This document shows, one piece after another, positions 1-10,225 of a stretch of 64,000 nucleotides of DNA. The position numbers were made by a program, and so were the translations under genes. Within the stretch, counting starts at the first letter, position 1, and each line of letters starts with the position of its first letter. Source of the DNA: Pseudomonadota bacterium (GTDB lineage Bacteria; Desulfobacterota; Desulfobulbia; Desulfobulbales; Desulfocapsaceae); assembly GCA_023412495.1 (NCBI GenBank), contig JAEYNP010000061.1, positions 1 through 64,000 of the forward strand, given 5' to 3'. Under the pieces are notes generated by a model. That model did no database searches. It saw nothing but the letters and a program-made list of their open reading frames with translations, and was not told where the DNA came from.

Positions 1-2660
1 GCTGCGATGTCCCTCTCGTAATAGTCGAGATCGAGCGTCTGGTCGCCCCCCTTGGGGAACTGGCGCCATTCGCCCGTCTCGGCGCCCATGAAGGATAGCG
101 GTATGCCGCGGGCAAGCAGCGTTGCGGCGTTTGCCACCTTGCTCCGCCGCAGGCCCCGGCCGGGACCGGCCACGGCGCTTATCCGATTCGGCTCGTTGCC
201 CACCTCGTCATGGCTCTCGGCATAGTTGGTGGTCTCATGCCACCGGTTGCAGGCCGTGTGGGTAAGTTTCACGGCATCGGCAAAACGGCCCATCACGTTC
301 CAGCCCCTGCAGACCTCCACCAGCCGGTCGTGGAAATCATCGCACCACTGGGTATCCATGGGGCCATGGGGGTATGTAAGATCCCAGTCGTTCGGCAGAT
401 TCTCCGCCATCAACAGGCATCGTCCGTCGGTCCGATGAACGGCATTGCGCAGCGACTGCATGAACTCCCAGCCACCGCCGGAGCCCGGCTGCCTGACATG
501 GGCGGTCCACTGATGCCCAAAACGAATGACGCGCGTGAAATCGAAGCGAAAGCCGTCGACCCTGTAGTTTTGCATGAAGTGTATGAGATTGCATTCGAAG
601 AAGTGAGTGGCCTGGGGATGGTCGAAGTTGATCATCGCGCCCCACTCCGTGTCGCCGTCAAAGTAACTCTCCCGGGCGACACTCCACAAGGTGTTGTCGG
701 AGGCGCCGGCATGATTGAAAACCACATCCAGCAGTACCGCCTTTCCGTGCCTGTGACAGGCATCCACCAGGCGTTTGAGGGCATCCGGGCCACCGTAGGC
801 GGACTCGACCGAGTAGAAGAACGAGGGATTATAGCCCCAACCATGATCCCCCGAAAACTCGCAGATGGGCATCAACAGCACTGCTGTCGCCTTCACCTTG
901 TGGAGGTAACCGTCGAGGTCGGCCGCTTCGCGCGTCACTGCATCAAGCCCCCGTAATCCGGCGCGCTTGCTGAACATCGATGGATGGAGCTGGTAGATAT
1001 TGAGATACTCCCAGCCCGGCCGCTGCCACTCCTCGGAACGCCATGAGAAGCTCTGATGGTCCACGAGCTTCGATGCGCGCTCCGGATCCGAGTTCTCCAC
1101 CCAGTCGGCCGCCGGATCCTGGACCAGACGCACCTGATTGAGGCGAAACTTGTAGAGCGCGCCATGGAGGGGCCCGCCGCGCCCGGTGATGACGTCGGAG
1201 ACCGGCACCTGCGCCCACCAATAGGCGCCGTCGTGTGTCGAACGCATCGGTAGCGGCGCACTTTGCCAGTCGGTCCAGTCGCCCACCACCTCGACCATGG
1301 CGGCGGTCGGGCAATGGACCGCGAATCGGACCTGGCCGTCGGCGACCCAGGCTCCGGGACGCTCTATGGCGAAAGGAGGATCGAAAAAAAGATCGGCCGG
1401 GGGCTTCACCTGCAGAGAATCCGCCCGATCCAGTACGATAAAGCGATGCGTGGCGCTTGCACTGCTCCCCACCTTGAGGAAGTGGCGCTCCAGCCGCTCG
1501 GCCGCGTGCTCCGAGCGGAAGCGGAACGAGGTCACGACCTCGGGAAATGTCCGGAAGCGATAGCACCCGTCCGCATCGGCCGCCAGGCCCGTGTGCAGCG
1601 TTGTCTGTGCCTTGTTGACCCAGACATCCAGGAACAAGGGCTCCCTCAGGTCGCCGCCCGGAGCGCGGGCTGCGATCTCAAGACAGACCTCCTTGTCGGC
1701 GGACGGTTGGCTGCCAAACAGCTCGTGATCTCCTTCCAAGGTCCAGACGCCCTCCCTTCCCAGCCTGCGCCTGGCACCATCTCCATCGAAGGTCCACGCC
1801 TCGCCATCCTCCGCCAGGAAAACATTGCGTCTCGCTTCCCTGCTCTCCCACGCCTCCTGCCAATCCGGGTTGTGCAACATAAAGCGGTACTCTCGACCGG
1901 TATAGATCGGATGCTCAAAGCGAACCCACCTGTCCCTGAGCGGCTCGCCGGCGACGGCCTGCACGAAATCCGAATCCTCCTGCCAGAGGTGCAGCAGTGG
2001 GGCCGCGGTGCTTCCATGCTGGAGAACATGCACGATCAGCGGTCGCATCACCGGTGGAACGGCGGCGATCGCCGGGGCATGGCTATGTACCCAGATCTCC
2101 TCCCCATCCCGAGCAGTCCAGAGACGGTTGGCATGCTCGGGCTCGTAAACGCCGTCCTTGTCCACGAATTTGAAGAGGAACAGATGCCTCTCCGGTCCGT
2201 CCAACAAAACATCAAAGACCGGACCATGCTCGTCGCTTGACTCGGTCGGGACAAACCGGCCCTCGCGGCCCGGAGACCAGAGAAAAAGTTTTCCGCCCAA
2301 ATATTTCTTCGCCGTAATGAGATGTATGAGGACCCGTTCCCTGCCGAGCGAAAACGGGTTTTCGGCGACGACCCGCGCGGCGCCCTCCGACATCCATAAG
2401 TCTTCGGGAAAACGATACTCGCTGGTGCGGGGGAGGCTCTTGGCGCAGTCTTTCCACGCCCAGTTCCGGATGTGGAGCTGTACGTGCGCCGGTTCCTGGA
2501 TCTGGTGATCGAGCGGCGCCTCGAAAAGCCGGAAACCGTCCACGTCCAGGCCCTTGTCCTGAGCCTCGTAGGCGAGCACCGCGTTGGCACCCGGCGGTGA
2601 ATCATGCCAGACCCACAGCAGCGGTTCCGATATTTGCGTCATCACATGCAACCTGACCAT
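1..2660 (-). CDS. GH13 family alpha-glucan enzyme (branching enzyme/alpha-amylase like), partial at left edge
   Basis: Read on the minus strand, this frame stays open from an ATG at 2660 to the window edge (886 residues visible), so the C-terminus is missing. AGGAGG lies six bases before the ATG. The four GH13 signature regions are all present: DVVFNH (Asp645), GFRFDFTR (nucleophile Asp707), LLMAENLP (acid/base Glu753) and ESHDE (Asp818). A CBM48-like beta domain (about residues 450-550, with EVVGDWTDW) precedes the barrel. The first 400 residues or so form an N-terminal region I do not recognise. Family knowledge suggests hydrolysis or transglycosylation of alpha-1,4/1,6 glucans, as in GlgB or trehalohydrolase; the exact reaction cannot be told without the C-terminus. 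The gene starts 15 bases after the acetyltransferase stop, so the two are probably co-transcribed. Confidence 0.85.
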   Translation of the reverse strand, partial: MVRLHVMTQISEPLLWVWHDSPPGANAVLAYEAQDKGLDVDGFRLFEAPLDHQIQEPAHVQLHIRNWAWKDCAKSLPRTSEYRFPEDLWMSEGAARVVAENPFSLGRERVLIHLITAKKYLGGKLFLWSPGREGRFVPTESSDEHGPVFDVLLDGPERHLFLFKFVDKDGVYEPEHANRLWTARDGEEIWVHSHAPAIAAVPPVMRPLIVHVLQHGSTAAPLLHLWQEDSDFVQAVAGEPLRDRWVRFEHPIYTGREYRFMLHNPDWQEAWESREARRNVFLAEDGEAWTFDGDGARRRLGREGVWTLEGDHELFGSQPSADKEVCLEIAARAPGGDLREPLFLDVWVNKAQTTLHTGLAADADGCYRFRTFPEVVTSFRFRSEHAAERLERHFLKVGSSASATHRFIVLDRADSLQVKPPADLFFDPPFAIERPGAWVADGQVRFAVHCPTAAMVEVVGDWTDWQSAPLPMRSTHDGAYWWAQVPVSDVITGRGGPLHGALYKFRLNQVRLVQDPAADWVENSDPERASKLVDHQSFSWRSEEWQRPGWEYLNIYQLHPSMFSKRAGLRGLDAVTREAADLDGYLHKVKATAVLLMPICEFSGDHGWGYNPSFFYSVESAYGGPDALKRLVDACHRHGKAVLLDVVFNHAGASDNTLWSVARESYFDGDTEWGAMINFDHPQATHFFECNLIHFMQNYRVDGFRFDFTRVIRFGHQWTAHVRQPGSGGGWEFMQSLRNAVHRTDGRCLLMAENLPNDWDLTYPHGPMDTQWCDDFHDRLVEVCRGWNVMGRFADAVKLTHTACNRWHETTNYAESHDEVGNEPNRISAVAGPGRGLRRSKVANAATLLARGIPLSFMGAETGEWRQFPKGGDQTLDLDYYERDIA

Positions 2661-2675
2661 GGAGCACCTCCTGCT

Positions 2676-3167
2676 TTAAGGTTTTTCCAGCCATTTGTAC
2701 ATAACCAACGCATCGACGAAGCCTTTTTCGGGATGGCGGAACGCACCGGGCAGGTGCCCCACCACAGCAAAGCCGAGTTTCGTCCAAAGCCTTACCGCGA
2801 CTTCATTGGTGGAAGCCACAAAATTGAACTGCATGGCCTTGTAGCCGAGTTGCCTGGCAACTTCTTGAGAATGTTCGCACATCGCACGGCCGACATTCCG
2901 CCCCCTGGCGGCCGATCCCACCATATAGCCGCAATTGCAGACATGATCTCCCGGTCCGCCCTGATTGGATTTTATGAAATAGGTTCCCAGGATCTTCCCG
3001 CCTTCCTCGCAGACGAAGGTCTTTCTCGGAGCCTCCAGCCAGATTCCAAAGGCCTGCCCCTTGGTAGTGTCCCGCGGAAACCCATAGGTTTCGCCTGCTG
3101 CGACAATCTCATGGAAGATTGGCCAGATCCGGTCAAAATCTTCGTTTGTGGCTTCCCGGATGTTCAT
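2676..3167 (-). CDS. GNAT family N-acetyltransferase
   Basis: A 163-residue protein beginning MNIREATNEDFDRI, the usual opening of a GNAT domain. The acetyl-CoA-binding motif A is visible as GYMVGSAARGRNVGRAMCEH, followed by a motif-B stretch containing STNEVAVRLWTKLGF. An upstream in-frame TTG at 3185 would add six residues, but the ATG at 3167 fits the family start better. The enzyme should move acetyl from acetyl-CoA to an amine; the substrate cannot be predicted. It is followed on the same strand, after a 15-base gap, by the GH13 gene. Confidence 0.85.
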   Translation of the reverse strand: MNIREATNEDFDRIWPIFHEIVAAGETYGFPRDTTKGQAFGIWLEAPRKTFVCEEGGKILGTYFIKSNQGGPGDHVCNCGYMVGSAARGRNVGRAMCEHSQEVARQLGYKAMQFNFVASTNEVAVRLWTKLGFAVVGHLPGAFRHPEKGFVDALVMYKWLEKP

Positions 3168-3685
3168 GAGGGTATTGTGTTCCAATATTTATTATCCATC
3201 GGTTTAAGGGCCCAACGATGGGAAAGCGTGCAGGTCAATATTCCGACTGAATTTTCTATTCAGCACTTCGTGTGCCTTCAATTCCCTGATGCGCGGAGCG
3301 CAGTCCAATGATCACAACTTAGGAGCGACGCAAAGTTTTTACCCCTGAACCGGCTTGGGTAAGGGGCGAAACGTAGAGTGCGTGCACAATCCTTTTGTGA
3401 ATGCTACTTGGAATAAGTTTCAGCTGCAATTGCATTCTCAAACAGCTCTCTACCGATCGCCAAGAAAAGAAGACGCCACCGATGTTCGGCCCGATGACAT
3501 TCGGGAGATTACCTAACAACTGCTCGACCAATCGCTGGTTTATCTCGTCATAGACGAGTATACAACAGCAGAATAATGAGCATGCTATTTTTCCGTTGAA
3601 ATCGAGCTTAATTTTTCATATAAGTAAATATTAACTGAAATCTAATTTTAACACGAGCTCATATTATCGTTATCCCGTCATTTCC
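3168..3685. other. intergenic region with no convincing gene
   Basis: This divergent region between the GNAT gene and the XRE-cupin regulator is AT-rich toward its right end. A 70-codon minus-strand frame (3319-3531) exists, but it has no recognisable motif and no clear ribosome-binding site, so I do not call it. The only supported element is the promoter listed separately at 3596-3624. Confidence 0.4.
3596..3624 (+). promoter_or_regulatory. sigma-70-type promoter before the XRE-cupin regulator
   Basis: TTGAAA (3596-3601) and TATAAG (3619-3624) are separated by exactly 17 bases in a very AT-rich stretch, giving a predicted transcript start near 3631 and a leader of about 55 bases before the ATG at 3686. 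The match is direct; promoter activity is inferred. Confidence 0.5.
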
Positions 3686-4228
3686 ATGAACATTGGCACC
3701 TTGATCAGAAAATGCCGGAAGGAGCGCAAGCTGACCCTGAAAACCGTGGCCGAGAAGGCCTCCATCTCGGAAGGCTTTCTCAGCCAGGTGGAGAACGCGG
3801 TCAACTCACCGTCGGTGGACACCCTCATCCGCATCTGCAACGCCATCGGCGTCAACGCCGGAGATCTGATCTCGCAGGCCAGCAAACAGGAGAAGATCAT
3901 CGTCATCAGGAGGTCCGAGTGGGACGACATCGACCTCTCCCACACCGGCTTCGTCACCCGGCGTTTTTTGCCGCCGGAGAGCCGTACGGTGATCGACTCC
4001 TCCATTCTGGTCATCGAGCCGGGCAAGTCGATCCCGGTGCGCAGGAACATCAAAAACGGGCAGGAGGTCCTCTGCGTCCTGAAGGGCACGGTGGAACTCA
4101 TGCTGAGCGAGGAGACCCATGTGCTCGCCGAGGGGGATTCGGTCCATTTCTGGTCCAATCCCGACAGCCAGAAGATCACCAACACCAGCGCCGGCACGAG
4201 CTTCGTGCTGTGGGTGGGAACACTATAG
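3686..4228 (+). CDS. XRE-family regulator with C-terminal cupin domain
   Basis: A 180-residue protein. Residues 7-60 form a helix-turn-helix of the XRE type (TVAEKASISEGFLSQVENAV). Residues 100-178 form a small cupin beta-barrel (GQEVLCVLKGTVELML, LAEGDSVHF). Such HTH-cupin proteins usually bind a small-molecule ligand and control the catabolic genes beside them. Here the next four genes on the same strand form an acyl-CoA/ketone module, so a local regulatory role is likely but inferred. The 139 bases to the thiolase start leave room for a separate promoter. Confidence 0.85.
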   Translation: MNIGTLIRKCRKERKLTLKTVAEKASISEGFLSQVENAVNSPSVDTLIRICNAIGVNAGDLISQASKQEKIIVIRRSEWDDIDLSHTGFVTRRFLPPESRTVIDSSILVIEPGKSIPVRRNIKNGQEVLCVLKGTVELMLSEETHVLAEGDSVHFWSNPDSQKITNTSAGTSFVLWVGTL

Positions 4229-4367
4229 GAGTCATCGCATGGCATAACCCGACAGGCTCCCGGGGGGCCGCAATGTACGAATAAATCGATGTCGTTCCGG
4301 CTCCCATCGAGAATCATCTGTCTGATAACCGAACTCGTCAAACCACAACCACACAGGAGACCGAGGT

Positions 4368-5801
4368 ATGATCACGTTCAGCAAGCAACAGCTGCAGATT
4401 CCGAAACTCCAGAGGCCGGTGTATCTGGTCACCGCGGGACAATCGAAATTCGATCGGGCCATCCCGGACAAGCGGACCGAGGAGCTGTGCATCGAGGCCT
4501 TCACCATGGCAGCCGGCCTCCTCTATATGTCCCCCGCCGACCTCAAGCGCTACATTCATTCCTGCTATTACGGCCACTTCGCCGACCACTTCGGCGATCA
4601 GCTTCTGGGCGAGGCGGTCATCCACGACCGGCTCGGTCTCGACCCTCTCGGCAATGTGGGCGTCAAGACCGGCGGGGCCACCGGCGGCTCGACCCTGTGG
4701 GAGGGCTTGAAGGCCGTGGCCTCGGGCTATTCCGACTGCGTGCTGGTCATGGGCTGGGAGCGGATGGACGAGGTGCCAACCGACGAGGGCAACTTCCTCA
4801 TCTCCTGCGCCGCCGACAAGGACTGGGAATCGCCGCTCGGCCACATCTACACCGGCTACTACGCTGTCATGGCCCAGCGCTACTGGCAGATTTACGGCAA
4901 ATCGGAGGAGTCCTTCCGCCGCACGCTCGCGGAGATTTCGGTGAAGCACCACGGCTACGCCCGCTTCAACCCCTATGCCCAGTCGCCGATGAAGATCACC
5001 GTGGAAGACGTCCTGAAATCGCCGGTAGTGGCCTATCCGCTGCGGGCGCTCGACTGCTGCCTGATGAGCGTCGGCGCGGCCTGCGCCATCCTCTGCGACG
5101 AGAACACCGCGATGAAACTTACCAAAAACTCCAAACATAAGCCGCTGCGCATCTATGTCTCTGCCGGCAGCCATACCCTGCGCCCGGCCGACCGGCTGAA
5201 CATGGAGATCCCGCTTTTGCCCAACGAGACCGCCGAGCAGTACAAGGACCACGGCGAGCGCTTCCCCGGCGGCGATCGCTATCCCGGCTTCACCGGCTTC
5301 CTCGCCGCCCGGATGGCCGCCTACTACGCGTACGGAATGGCGGGGGTCAATAACCCCATGGAAGATTTCGACGTCCTCGAACTTCACGACGCCTTCACCA
5401 TCAGCGACGTCCAGACCTACGAGGACATCGGCCTCCGGCCTTACGGCTACGGCCGCGATTACGTTGAATCCGGCGACTGCTACCACGTCAACCCGCACAC
5501 CGGCAAGCCCGGCAAGCTGCCGTCCAATCTCTCCGGCGGCCTGATCGGCTGCATGCACGCGGTGGGCGCGACCGGCATCATGCAGGCCTTCGAGGTGGCC
5601 TGCCATATCTGGAACCGCTGGGACGAGTTCCATGGCGACGAGAAAATCTGGAAAGCCTTCAACCGCAAAAAGCCGGCCGACTGGACCAGCCTCCAGGTCA
5701 AGGGAGCGAAACGGGGCATGGCGATCAGCCACGCGGGCGTCGGCTCCCACGTCACCTCGACCATCTTGATGGATCCCGACCACCTGCTGAAAAAAGACTG
5801 A
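4368..5801 (+). CDS. thiolase-family protein (SCP2-type) lacking the nucleophilic Cys
   Basis: A 477-residue protein of the SCP2/acetyl-CoA acetyltransferase type. The C-terminal catalytic features are recognisable: ELHDAFTISD (the NEAF/HDCF loop) and GCMHAVGATG (the GHP-type His loop). In the N-terminal half the stretch TGGATGGSTL aligns with the CATGSTAL active-site loop of SCP2 thiolases. It has Gly103 (codon at 4674) where the acyl-accepting Cys normally sits. The gene is followed by a DUF35 protein, the usual partner of this thiolase subfamily (as in BbsAB of toluene degradation and the archaeal thiolase/HMG-CoA synthase complex). The expected role is condensation or cleavage of a 3-ketoacyl-CoA, but the missing Cys makes the chemistry uncertain. 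An AGGAGA ribosome-binding site precedes the ATG. Confidence 0.85.
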   Translation: MITFSKQQLQIPKLQRPVYLVTAGQSKFDRAIPDKRTEELCIEAFTMAAGLLYMSPADLKRYIHSCYYGHFADHFGDQLLGEAVIHDRLGLDPLGNVGVKTGGATGGSTLWEGLKAVASGYSDCVLVMGWERMDEVPTDEGNFLISCAADKDWESPLGHIYTGYYAVMAQRYWQIYGKSEESFRRTLAEISVKHHGYARFNPYAQSPMKITVEDVLKSPVVAYPLRALDCCLMSVGAACAILCDENTAMKLTKNSKHKPLRIYVSAGSHTLRPADRLNMEIPLLPNETAEQYKDHGERFPGGDRYPGFTGFLAARMAAYYAYGMAGVNNPMEDFDVLELHDAFTISDVQTYEDIGLRPYGYGRDYVESGDCYHVNPHTGKPGKLPSNLSGGLIGCMHAVGATGIMQAFEVACHIWNRWDEFHGDEKIWKAFNRKKPADWTSLQVKGAKRGMAISHAGVGSHVTSTILMDPDHLLKKD

Positions 5802-5873
5802 CCCGACCCTATGATTACGGAAGAACAACCTTCGCAGAATCAGAAAAAAGTAATCGTTCAGCCGGTTCGGCGT

Positions 5874-5942
5874 GGAGGGACAAATCTTGTATTCGCCCGC
5901 GAAATACCCATCCCTTCGGGCGATCACAAGGATCGCCCCTAC
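5874..5942. repeat. dispersed GTAGGGGC...TTGT...GCCCG repeat, two facing copies
   Basis: One copy (5874-5899) reads GGGACAAATCTTGTATTCGC and onward. An inverted relative ending in CGCCCCTAC occupies 5917-5942. A near-identical copy of the first lies at 41847-41872 inside the nuo operon. The element fills most of the gap between the thiolase and DUF35 genes. It has no coding content. Confidence 0.6.
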
Positions 5943-6019
5943 GAACCGCTTCTCCCTTCAATTCATTTTGCTGAACAATTACAAAAAACAAGAGAGATGA
6001 ATTCCAAAGGAGAGATATC

Positions 6020-6610
6020 ATGAGCATGTTCGGACAGGTTTACATCAAAAACAACCAGTACAAGCTGAAGGGCAACTTCCATCATCTGACCCCCAACACC
6101 CCGATCCGCAACGCCGACGACGGATGGAAACTGATGGGCATTACCAACCCGCGGGACATGACCTACATCCACGCTTACGGCGGCGAGGCGATCTTCTTCG
6201 AGTCGCTCAGCCAGGGCAAGCTCATGGCCACCCGCTGCGACGGCCTCGACTGCGCCCAGAAGGGCACGATCTACATGCCGTTTCGCATCCACTGCCCGGA
6301 TTGCCTCGGAAAGAACACGGTGATCGATCTCACCGATGTCGCCAAGACGACCGCACACATCCATACTTTCATGGTCTGCGAGCGGTCCGGAGCCTTCAAC
6401 CTGCTCAACAAACCGATCAAGTTCATCAACATCGAGTTCGACGGCGTGGCCACCATCCTGATGAGCTACCTCAGCCTCGGCGACCCATTCATCGGGATGA
6501 AGGTGGTGCCGATCTTCAAGACCAGCGGGCCGACCTTCACCATCCTCGACCTGTCGTGGGTGCCGGAGGGCACGCCTGCGGATCGGCTGCCCGAGGGGTT
6601 CAGTTTCTAG
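6020..6610 (+). CDS. DUF35 zinc-ribbon/OB-fold protein, thiolase partner
   Basis: A 196-residue protein with a central rubredoxin-like zinc ribbon of four cysteines (TRCDGLDCAQ and IHCPDCLGK, about residues 74-98). It is followed by an OB-fold segment carrying the acyl-CoA-binding DUF35 signature (FINIEFDGVATILMSYL). In characterised systems such proteins bridge or scaffold a thiolase and shield acyl-CoA intermediates. Placement directly after the thiolase supports a heteromeric thiolase complex. An AAAGGAGAG ribosome-binding site precedes the ATG. The 272 bases between this gene and the next hold no clear element. Confidence 0.85.
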   Translation: MSMFGQVYIKNNQYKLKGNFHHLTPNTPIRNADDGWKLMGITNPRDMTYIHAYGGEAIFFESLSQGKLMATRCDGLDCAQKGTIYMPFRIHCPDCLGKNTVIDLTDVAKTTAHIHTFMVCERSGAFNLLNKPIKFINIEFDGVATILMSYLSLGDPFIGMKVVPIFKTSGPTFTILDLSWVPEGTPADRLPEGFSF

Positions 6611-6882
6611 CGGAATTCTGCTTGAGGATGCCTTGCCGCCGCAGTTCACGTGGAGCTCGCCACCTACAGCTCCGGCCGCTCCATGGCCGGCGGACGTTTC
6701 ACAGGGGACAGCAAGCGTGATATACTTCGGTAACAGGAGGATCGGAAGAACAGCGACATAATACATCTTCTCCGCAATCAAATATCCGAGCACGGCGAAC
6801 GGCAAGATCAGGACTCTGCAGGGATGGCGAATGCCTCCCTGGAGAAGAAATGATCATCACCCGGAAAAGGACGAGGAAGACT

Positions 6883-8832
<1,950 letters not shown>

Positions 8833-8876
8833 AAAAACAAAATCCTTCGCCCCACTACCGTTAACGAGGAGCAATC

Positions 8877-10046
8877 ATGAAAAATTACTCTCTTTTGAAT
8901 TTCGGCCTGGGCGAGACCGCCAACCTGCTGCGCGAGTCGGTGCAGGACTTCGTCGCCAAAGAGATCGCTCCGCTCGCGGCCGACATCGACCGCAACGACG
9001 CCTTCCCCCTAGAACTGTGGCGGAAGATGGGCGACATGGGCCTATTGGGTATCACCGTCCCCGAGCAGTACGGCGGCGCGGAGATGGGTTACCTGGAACA
9101 TGTCATCGCCATGGAGGAGATCAGCCGCGGCTCGGCCTCCGTTGGACTGGCCTACGGCGCCCATTCCAACCTCTGCGTCAACCAGATCAAGCTGAACGGC
9201 ACTCCCGAGCAGAAAGTGCGCTACCTGCCGAAGCTCGTCAGCGGCGAATACATCGGGGCGCTGGCCATGAGCGAGGCGGGGGCTGGCTCCGATGTCGTCA
9301 GTATGCGCCTGACAGCACAGAAGCGCGGGGATGCCTATATCCTGAACGGCACCAAGATGTGGATCACCAACGGCCCCTACGCCGACATCCTGGTGGTCTA
9401 CGCCAAGACCGAGCCGGAGAAACACCAGAACGGCATCACCGCCTTCCTGGTGGAGAAGACCATGCCGGGATTCTCGACCAGTCCCAAGCTCGACAAGCTG
9501 GGCATGCGCGGCTCCCCCACCTGCGAGCTGGTCTTCGACAATTGCGAGGTGCCGGAAAAAAACATCCTCGGCCGGCTGAACAAGGGCGTGGGCGTCTTGA
9601 TGAGCGGCCTGAACTTCGAGCGACTGGTCCTGGCCGGCGGGCCGCTGGGCATCATGGCCGCCTGCATGGACGCAGTGCTGCCTTATGTCCACGAGCGCAA
9701 GCAGTTCGGCCGGCCCATCGGCGAGTTCGAGCTGATGCAGGGCAAGCTCGCCGACATGTACGCCGCCTGGAACGCCTGCCGCTCGTACGTCTACACGGTG
9801 GCCAGGGCCGCCGACACTGGAGGCAATGTCAGGAAGGATGCCGCCGCCGTCATCCTCTTCGCCGCCGAACACGCGACCCAAATGGCGCTCCAGGCCATCC
9901 AGTGCCTCGGCGGCAACGGCTATATCAACGAGTTCCCCACCGGCAGGCTGCTGCGCGACGCCAAGCTTTACGAGATCGGCGCCGGCACCAGCGAAATCCG
10001 CCGAATGCTCATCGGCCGCGAGCTTTTCGACGAGACCCAGGAGTAA
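8877..10046 (+). CDS. isovaleryl-CoA dehydrogenase-type acyl-CoA dehydrogenase
   Basis: A 389-residue flavoprotein with the acyl-CoA dehydrogenase signatures [12 protein letters not shown] and [20 protein letters not shown]. The Glu in [15 protein letters not shown] (Glu248) matches the unusual base position of isovaleryl-CoA dehydrogenase. The C-terminal [19 protein letters not shown] is also typical of that branch. It should oxidise isovaleryl-CoA to 3-methylcrotonyl-CoA and pass electrons to ETF. With acetoacetyl-CoA synthetase and thiolase next to it, leucine breakdown is the natural pathway. Methylcrotonyl-CoA carboxylase, methylglutaconyl-CoA hydratase and HMG-CoA lyase are absent from the window. 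An AGGAG ribosome-binding site precedes the ATG. Confidence 0.88.
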   Translation: MKNYSLLNFGLGETANLLRESVQDFVAKEIAPLAADIDRNDAFPLELWRKMGDMGLLGITVPEQYGGAEMGYLEHVIAMEEISRGSASVGLAYGAHSNLCVNQIKLNGTPEQKVRYLPKLVSGEYIGALAMSEAGAGSDVVSMRLTAQKRGDAYILNGTKMWITNGPYADILVVYAKTEPEKHQNGITAFLVEKTMPGFSTSPKLDKLGMRGSPTCELVFDNCEVPEKNILGRLNKGVGVLMSGLNFERLVLAGGPLGIMAACMDAVLPYVHERKQFGRPIGEFELMQGKLADMYAAWNACRSYVYTVARAADTGGNVRKDAAAVILFAAEHATQMALQAIQCLGGNGYINEFPTGRLLRDAKLYEIGAGTSEIRRMLIGRELFDETQE

Positions 10047-10225
10047 ACAGTTCGATTATGGACATTGATGGATTTTGCCAGCTGCTGCCTTTTCAGTGAT
10101 ACTCGGGGTAAAATGCGCTTGAGTTTTTTTCCTTGACCTTCCCCCCTCACTTTTAGATAATCGATTGCCACCTCTGCCACATCGTAGCACCCAAAAGCAT
10201 TACCATTCCTCCTATGAGAATCATT

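Noticed and set aside
1263..2240. 325-codon open frame on the plus strand
   Set aside because: It is antisense to the GH13 gene, whose minus-strand frame is continuous and carries all four catalytic motifs.
3319..3531. 70-codon minus-strand frame in the intergenic region
   Set aside because: No motif, no clear ribosome-binding site and no neighbouring context.
6611..6882. Possible coding remnant reading HVELATYSSGRSMAGGRFTG
   Set aside because: Composition looks coding-like but no homologous family comes to mind and no start site is visible.
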